A DNA stretch of 64,000 nt from NCBI GenBank assembly GCA_026392355.1, contig JAPLCF010000028.1:1-64000 (forward strand), read 5' to 3'. Of the stretch, positions 60,128 through 64,000 are shown in pieces; the first letter of the stretch is position 1; each line of letters opens with the position of its first letter. This stretch comes from Actinomycetota bacterium. GTDB lineage: Bacteria; Actinomycetota; Thermoleophilia; Gaiellales; F1-60-MAGs149. A model generated the notes under the pieces. That model was not told where the DNA came from and made no database searches. It was given only the letters and a program-made list of their open reading frames with translations. A program made the position numbers and the translations under genes.

Positions 60128-62239
60128 TCAGGAGCCCGGCGAGTAGGCGAAGTCCCGCATGAGCACGCCCAGTGCCCGCGTATCGGTCGAGCCCAGGACC
60201 TCAGCGGGAATCGCCGTCGGCGTGATCGTGTACGTCACCTGGCACTGACCATCCACCGGCACGAGTCGCGTCGAGATGGTGGACGGCACGCCGGACGGGT
60301 CGACCGTGATCGGCGGGTCCTGACGTGGCCCTGCAGCAACCGCAATCGTCACTGGCGCCGTCTGGAGTACCCCGTCAAGGGACGCAGTCACAGTGAGCAT
60401 TCCGCCAGTACACGCGAAGCGCGTGTAGGTCGCCTGCGGCCCGGTCCAGCCGTCCAGGTATACCCCGGTCGTCGATGACTGCAGGCGCAGGGGCTTCTCG
60501 ACCTGAACCACGCTCATCCCGGTGCCGGGATCCGAGGCCACGATGCTGCCGATGACGGTGGTCGACGAGTCCACGAGCACAAAGTCGGTATCGATCTGGA
60601 AGCCCGGTCGGTTACGGACGTTGCCTTGGGTATCGGCATTCACGACTGTCTCCGGCAGCCCGCCCGGCATGGGGGCACCCAGTGCGAGAACGTCGCGCAG
60701 CGAGCGGTTGAAGAACTCGTTCTCCCATACCCGCAGCGGTTCCGACGTGCCCGGATAGAGGACGTCAACCGGTGTGGAGGCTCCGACCGCCGCGTCGATC
60801 CAGTTGCGCGGTCCACCGATTCCCTGCACCACGGCGCCGGCCGACGCCTTGTCGGTGCGCTGGTTGACGGCGACGCTCGTGAGGACGAACAGGGCGACGG
60901 CAACGGCAATCAGCACCTTGCCCCGTCGTGGCGGGACACAGATGATGAGGGTGACGAGCGTCACAACACCCGCGGCGACGGCGAACGATGTCAGCATCCC
61001 TTCGACGAGACGTGTCTGCACCGCCCACGGCAGGTAAAGGCCGAATGTATCGGAGATTGCAGTCAGATTGATCAGCGACGGATACGGCAGTGCAACTGGA
61101 AGCACAGCGACTATGGCCAGCGCGATGGGGAACCAGCGCGATTGCCGTGGCAGCCCATTGGCAACCCACCAACAGAGGGCCACAAGCGGCAGGAACCCGA
61201 CGTAGAAGAGGTTCCGCTCTTCGACGCGATTGACATTCGCGAACACGACGAACGCCGCTACGAGGCCTGCCATCAGCAGGACGATAGGAACCGTCGCCGC
61301 GGCGAAGACGCGAAGCTGACGATCGGCGGTCCTTGAAAGCGCAAAGCCGACGAGGACCAGAAACGCCAAGACCGGCAGCACGCCGAGCCACAGATCGAGT
61401 TCAGCAATATGCAGAAGAAACCACGTAAGGATTGGTCGCCAGTGATACCGATCCTGCAACTCCGTGGTCGAGCTGTACGCCCCGAGGAGGCTGCCGATTG
61501 GAAGCCCACGCTGCGCTTGAAGCGCCACGATGCCGATGACGCCGAAGACGGCGATGCCCCAAGTCGGCGCGAAACGAACGATTCCCTTGACCAGTGCGGA
61601 TCCCCGTTCTCCGAGCTCTGCAGCCCGTGCGTCGAAGATGACGAGAAGCAGCGCTGAGAGGAGGAAGGCAGGAACAACCACAGCACCTTGCGGTCGGATC
61701 TCGAAGCAAAGCGCCGCGCCAGCGAAGACAAGGAGCTGCCAAATGACGGTCCGCCGCTCCAGCGAACGGATGATGAAGAGCATGGTGAGTGCGAACGCCG
61801 GGTAGAACGCGTTCTCCGTCATCACGACGCCGGTGTAGGCCATCGCGGGTATCACCACGGAAAGGGCGGCAGCGATCAGCGACCAGCGGCGATTGAGCAG
61901 GACCCGGCCAATGAAGTACACCGGGATCGCTGTCAGTGACATCACCAGCGCATTCGTTACCTTGACCGCCGCGTAGGCGTTCGGAAGGTTCTCGAACACG
62001 GCGTAGGCGGGACCGATCAAGAGCGGGTAAACCGGCCCGTACCCCGACACAGGGATCCCACGGATACCCATCCCATCGAAGGCCGACCGGCCAAGTTCCG
62101 AATAAATCAGCTCGTCGACGAAGATCCACGGGCCCGGCGTATTCCAGTTGATGATGATCCGTAGGGCAGCCGAGACGATCACGATCGCGACGACGCCGAA
62201 CGCAGCCACCACACGCGGTCGGCGACGCAGGCGCTGCAT
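60128..62239 (-). CDS. Large membrane glycosyltransferase, GT39/PMT-like
   Basis: 703 residues. About eleven membrane spans (1-475), with an early extracytoplasmic acidic motif WIFVDELIYSELGRSAF (the D-E pair typical of GT-C enzymes) and SGYGPVYPLLIGPAYAVF. The C-terminal about 220 residues form a soluble, beta-rich, probably extracytoplasmic domain (VVQVEKPLRLQSSTTGVYLD). It would transfer a sugar from polyprenyl phosphate to an exported acceptor. It converges with gmd across 7 bp. Confidence 0.72.
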   Translation of the reverse strand: MQRLRRRPRVVAAFGVVAIVIVSAALRIIINWNTPGPWIFVDELIYSELGRSAFDGMGIRGIPVSGYGPVYPLLIGPAYAVFENLPNAYAAVKVTNALVMSLTAIPVYFIGRVLLNRRWSLIAAALSVVIPAMAYTGVVMTENAFYPAFALTMLFIIRSLERRTVIWQLLVFAGAALCFEIRPQGAVVVPAFLLSALLLVIFDARAAELGERGSALVKGIVRFAPTWGIAVFGVIGIVALQAQRGLPIGSLLGAYSSTTELQDRYHWRPILTWFLLHIAELDLWLGVLPVLAFLVLVGFALSRTADRQLRVFAAATVPIVLLMAGLVAAFVVFANVNRVEERNLFYVGFLPLVALCWWVANGLPRQSRWFPIALAIVAVLPVALPYPSLINLTAISDTFGLYLPWAVQTRLVEGMLTSFAVAAGVVTLVTLIICVPPRRGKVLIAVAVALFVLTSVAVNQRTDKASAGAVVQGIGGPRNWIDAAVGASTPVDVLYPGTSEPLRVWENEFFNRSLRDVLALGAPMPGGLPETVVNADTQGNVRNRPGFQIDTDFVLVDSSTTVIGSIVASDPGTGMSVVQVEKPLRLQSSTTGVYLDGWTGPQATYTRFACTGGMLTVTASLDGVLQTAPVTIAVAAGPRQDPPITVDPSGVPSTISTRLVPVDGQCQVTYTITPTAIPAEVLGSTDTRALGVLMRDFAYSPGS

Positions 62240-62262
62240 GACGGATGCCCAACCCGCGGTGA

Positions 62263-63507
62263 TCAGACTCGGACCTCGCGCAACTGCCCGGCGATCGCCG
62301 CCACCTCGGCGCCCGCAGGGTCGAGGCCCGTGCCCGCCGACGCGGCTGCCACGTCCCCGAGCACCGCGGTTCGAACACGGTCACCACCGGCCACATCGAC
62401 AAGCGCCCGCCGATACTGCTCCGCCACGTGCACCACAGCAAGATAATCGTCGGCATAGCGGCTGGCCGCGGCGCTCATCTGCGCGCGGCGCTCGGGGTTG
62501 CCGACCAGCGCAGTCATCTGCTCGGCGATGCCGGCTACCTCGCCGTCGCCGACGGGCACGCGCACGGCGATGCCGTCGGCGAGTTCCGAGAACCACCCCA
62601 CATCGCTCACGATCAGTGGCCGCCCGCAGACGAGCGCTCGAATCGCGATCCCTGAGGTCTCCCCCATCGTCGGATAGCGAAGACACACGCACACGTCGCA
62701 GCCGGCGATCAGGTTCCAGAGCCGATCCTCCTCGACGTACGGCAGGCGAATCACGCTGCCCGCATGCGCCTGCTCGATCTCAGCGAGGCGACCGTCGATG
62801 TGGATCTCCTCCGATGCCGACCCAACCAGCAACAACTTCGCTTCGGGCTCCTGCTCGACGACCTGCGCGAAGGCCTCGACGAGCTGCGGTGCGCGCTTGG
62901 CGGTGTTGAGGTGCCCGAACGCGCCGAAGATCGGCCCGGTGACGTCCGCGAGCGCCGGATCCTGAGCGATTTCGGGCTTCGGCCAGGCCGGGTGCGGGAT
63001 GCGGTAGATCGGGCCGACGTAGCCACGGCTGCGGGCCGCGTCCTCGACGGTCTGTGAATGCACGATCAGGCCCGTCGCAAGATCGAGGATCTCACCGCAG
63101 AGCGGGAAGTCCATCGGCCGTGATTCCCAGACCGGTGGTACGACGCCGTCGATGATGCCGTGGGCCATCAGCCGACCAACGACGCCGGCGTCGCGCTGCA
63201 TGGCGCGCAGATAGCCGTCCTGGTCACCGAGGGCAATCGTCATACCGGCCACGAGGTGATGCAGCACGTGCTCGTGCAGCACGACGAGGCCCGGCCGCTC
63301 ACGCAGCGCCTCGACGATCCAACCATGATGCTCGGGGTTGTTGCCCACGTGGTACAGCGCGATGTCGCCGCTCTTGCCCATGCCGCGCTTGGGCTCGCTG
63401 ATCACCTCGACGTCGATCAGCTTCGCCAACTCGGGCACGAGCAGCGCGCTGTAGTCGGCGATGCCGCTCGTGTTCGGCGGCATGGGCGAGAAGTACGCGA
63501 CCTTCAC
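62263..63507 (-). CDS. GT4 glycosyltransferase
   Basis: 414 residues from GTG 63507, which lies 2 bp after the preceding gene. KVAYFSPMPPNTSGIADYSALLVP at the start (the S-GI-Y donor loop), LHEHVLHHLVAGMTIAL, FGAFGHLNTAKRAPQLVEAF, LLLVGSASEEIHI, and VCVCLRYPTMGETSGIAIRALVC with the donor-binding E. The frame stays open further upstream, but that part is antisense to the neighbouring gene. Confidence 0.87.
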   Translation of the reverse strand: MKVAYFSPMPPNTSGIADYSALLVPELAKLIDVEVISEPKRGMGKSGDIALYHVGNNPEHHGWIVEALRERPGLVVLHEHVLHHLVAGMTIALGDQDGYLRAMQRDAGVVGRLMAHGIIDGVVPPVWESRPMDFPLCGEILDLATGLIVHSQTVEDAARSRGYVGPIYRIPHPAWPKPEIAQDPALADVTGPIFGAFGHLNTAKRAPQLVEAFAQVVEQEPEAKLLLVGSASEEIHIDGRLAEIEQAHAGSVIRLPYVEEDRLWNLIAGCDVCVCLRYPTMGETSGIAIRALVCGRPLIVSDVGWFSELADGIAVRVPVGDGEVAGIAEQMTALVGNPERRAQMSAAASRYADDYLAVVHVAEQYRRALVDVAGGDRVRTAVLGDVAAASAGTGLDPAGAEVAAIAGQLREVRV

Positions 63508-63509
63508 GT

Positions 63510-64000
63510 CTACCTCGCCGCGGCGAGCAAGCGCTCGATCGTGGAGTCCCAGGTAACGGTCTCGGCGACCTTGCGGCCGCGCTCGCCCTTCGCCTTGGCG
63601 CGCTCCGGGCTGTTGAGCAGTCGTGCCACGCCATCGGCAATCGAGGCCGCAGCGGGTGCGGTGACCGTGCCGGTCTCGCGGTCGATCACGACCTCGAGCG
63701 GTCCGCCCGCGTCGCGCGTGGTGACAACGGGTTTGCTCGACAGGAACGCCTCGTACGGCACCATTCCGAAGTCCTCGTCGATGGGCGCGTAGTAGACGCA
63801 GCCGCACGTGGCGTAGAGATCGGCAAGGCGCTCGTCGCTGACACGCCCCTCGAGCGTCACCTGCTCGGCAATACCGAGGTCGCGCGCCTTCTGCTCGAGT
63901 GCCTGCCGCTCGGGCCCATCGCCAGCGACCACTACGCGGAAGCTGCCAACCTTGGCGGCTTCGAGCAAAAGGTCCACGCGCTTCGCGCGATCCAGCCGGC
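63510..64000 (-). CDS. GT4 glycosyltransferase, C-terminal part (continues past window end)
   Basis: The visible 163 residues are the nucleotide-sugar-binding half of a GT4 enzyme: DRAKRVDLLLEAAKVGSFRVVVAG-type strand (seen as LLLEAAKV, VVVAGDGPERQALE), ITLE-like VTLEGRVSDERLADLYATC, and YYAPIDEDFGMVPYEAFLSS with the E-x(7)-E site, then KPVVTTRDAGGPLEVV. The N-terminal half lies beyond 64000. It is the upstream partner of the GT4 gene at 62263. Confidence 0.88.
   Translation of the reverse strand, partial: RLDRAKRVDLLLEAAKVGSFRVVVAGDGPERQALEQKARDLGIAEQVTLEGRVSDERLADLYATCGCVYYAPIDEDFGMVPYEAFLSSKPVVTTRDAGGPLEVVIDRETGTVTAPAAASIADGVARLLNSPERAKAKGERGRKVAETVTWDSTIERLLAAAR

Overview
The window is GC-rich chromosomal DNA, probably from an actinobacterium. 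Support: high-GC codon use, an Ala/Lys/Pro-rich tail on FtsK, pyruvate dehydrogenase in the E1alpha/E1beta/E2 form, and many genes whose start codon lies only 6-8 bases after a TANNNT box with no Shine-Dalgarno, the pattern of leaderless actinobacterial mRNAs. A Thermoleophilia/Solirubrobacterales-like origin is a guess from general style only. No transposase, phage gene, rRNA or CRISPR array was seen.

Layout. 1-9 kb: a broken 6-phosphofructokinase piece joined to the tail of a membrane protein, an RTX-repeat secreted protein, a DEAD-box helicase, an inositol monophosphatase, a GroES-like protein, tRNA-Arg(TCG), secreted proteins, a HicA-like small protein, a homocysteine methyltransferase and undecaprenyl-diphosphatase. 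Three genes here carry frameshifts or a deletion, so this end may be poorly assembled. 9-15.3 kb: FtsK, a remarkable array of palindromes on a 37-bp period between ftsK and a divergent gene, a zinc-ribbon protein, a HigBA pair, tRNA-Pro(GGG), a small metallopeptidase and a Phd/PemK-like pair with a direct-repeat operator. 15.5-29.4 kb: a secreted beta-helix protein, then a five-gene overlapping glycosyltransferase operon, further glycosyltransferases, a membrane phosphoesterase, and a Wzm/Wzt-type ABC exporter. 29.4-45.5 kb: housekeeping genes (proS, lpd, a CBS protein, the pdh operon) interleaved with more glycosyltransferases. 45.7-64 kb: a nucleotide-sugar and glycan region with RfbF, RfbG, an FkbM methyltransferase and RfbH, facing an operon of a NeuB-like synthase, a thiamine-diphosphate enzyme and a GT2 enzyme, followed by a HAD phosphatase, an epimerase, GDP-mannose 4,6-dehydratase, large membrane glycosyltransferases and two GT4 enzymes, the last cut by the window end.

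How it fits together. About half of the window builds and exports a surface polysaccharide. RfbF/G/H should make CDP-4-keto-3,6-dideoxyglucose and Gmd should make GDP-4-keto-6-deoxymannose. The thiamine-diphosphate enzyme plus NeuB-like synthase suggest a branched-chain or 2-keto acid sugar. Cytoplasmic GT2/GT4/GT8 enzymes assemble the chain, Wzm/Wzt exports it, and multi-membrane-span transferases using polyprenyl-phosphate sugars could decorate it outside. Several glycan genes (about 31.3-35.6, 45.7-47.3, 49.3-50.2, 51.6-55.4 and 57.3-59.1 kb) look less GC-rich than the housekeeping genes, consistent with horizontal acquisition.
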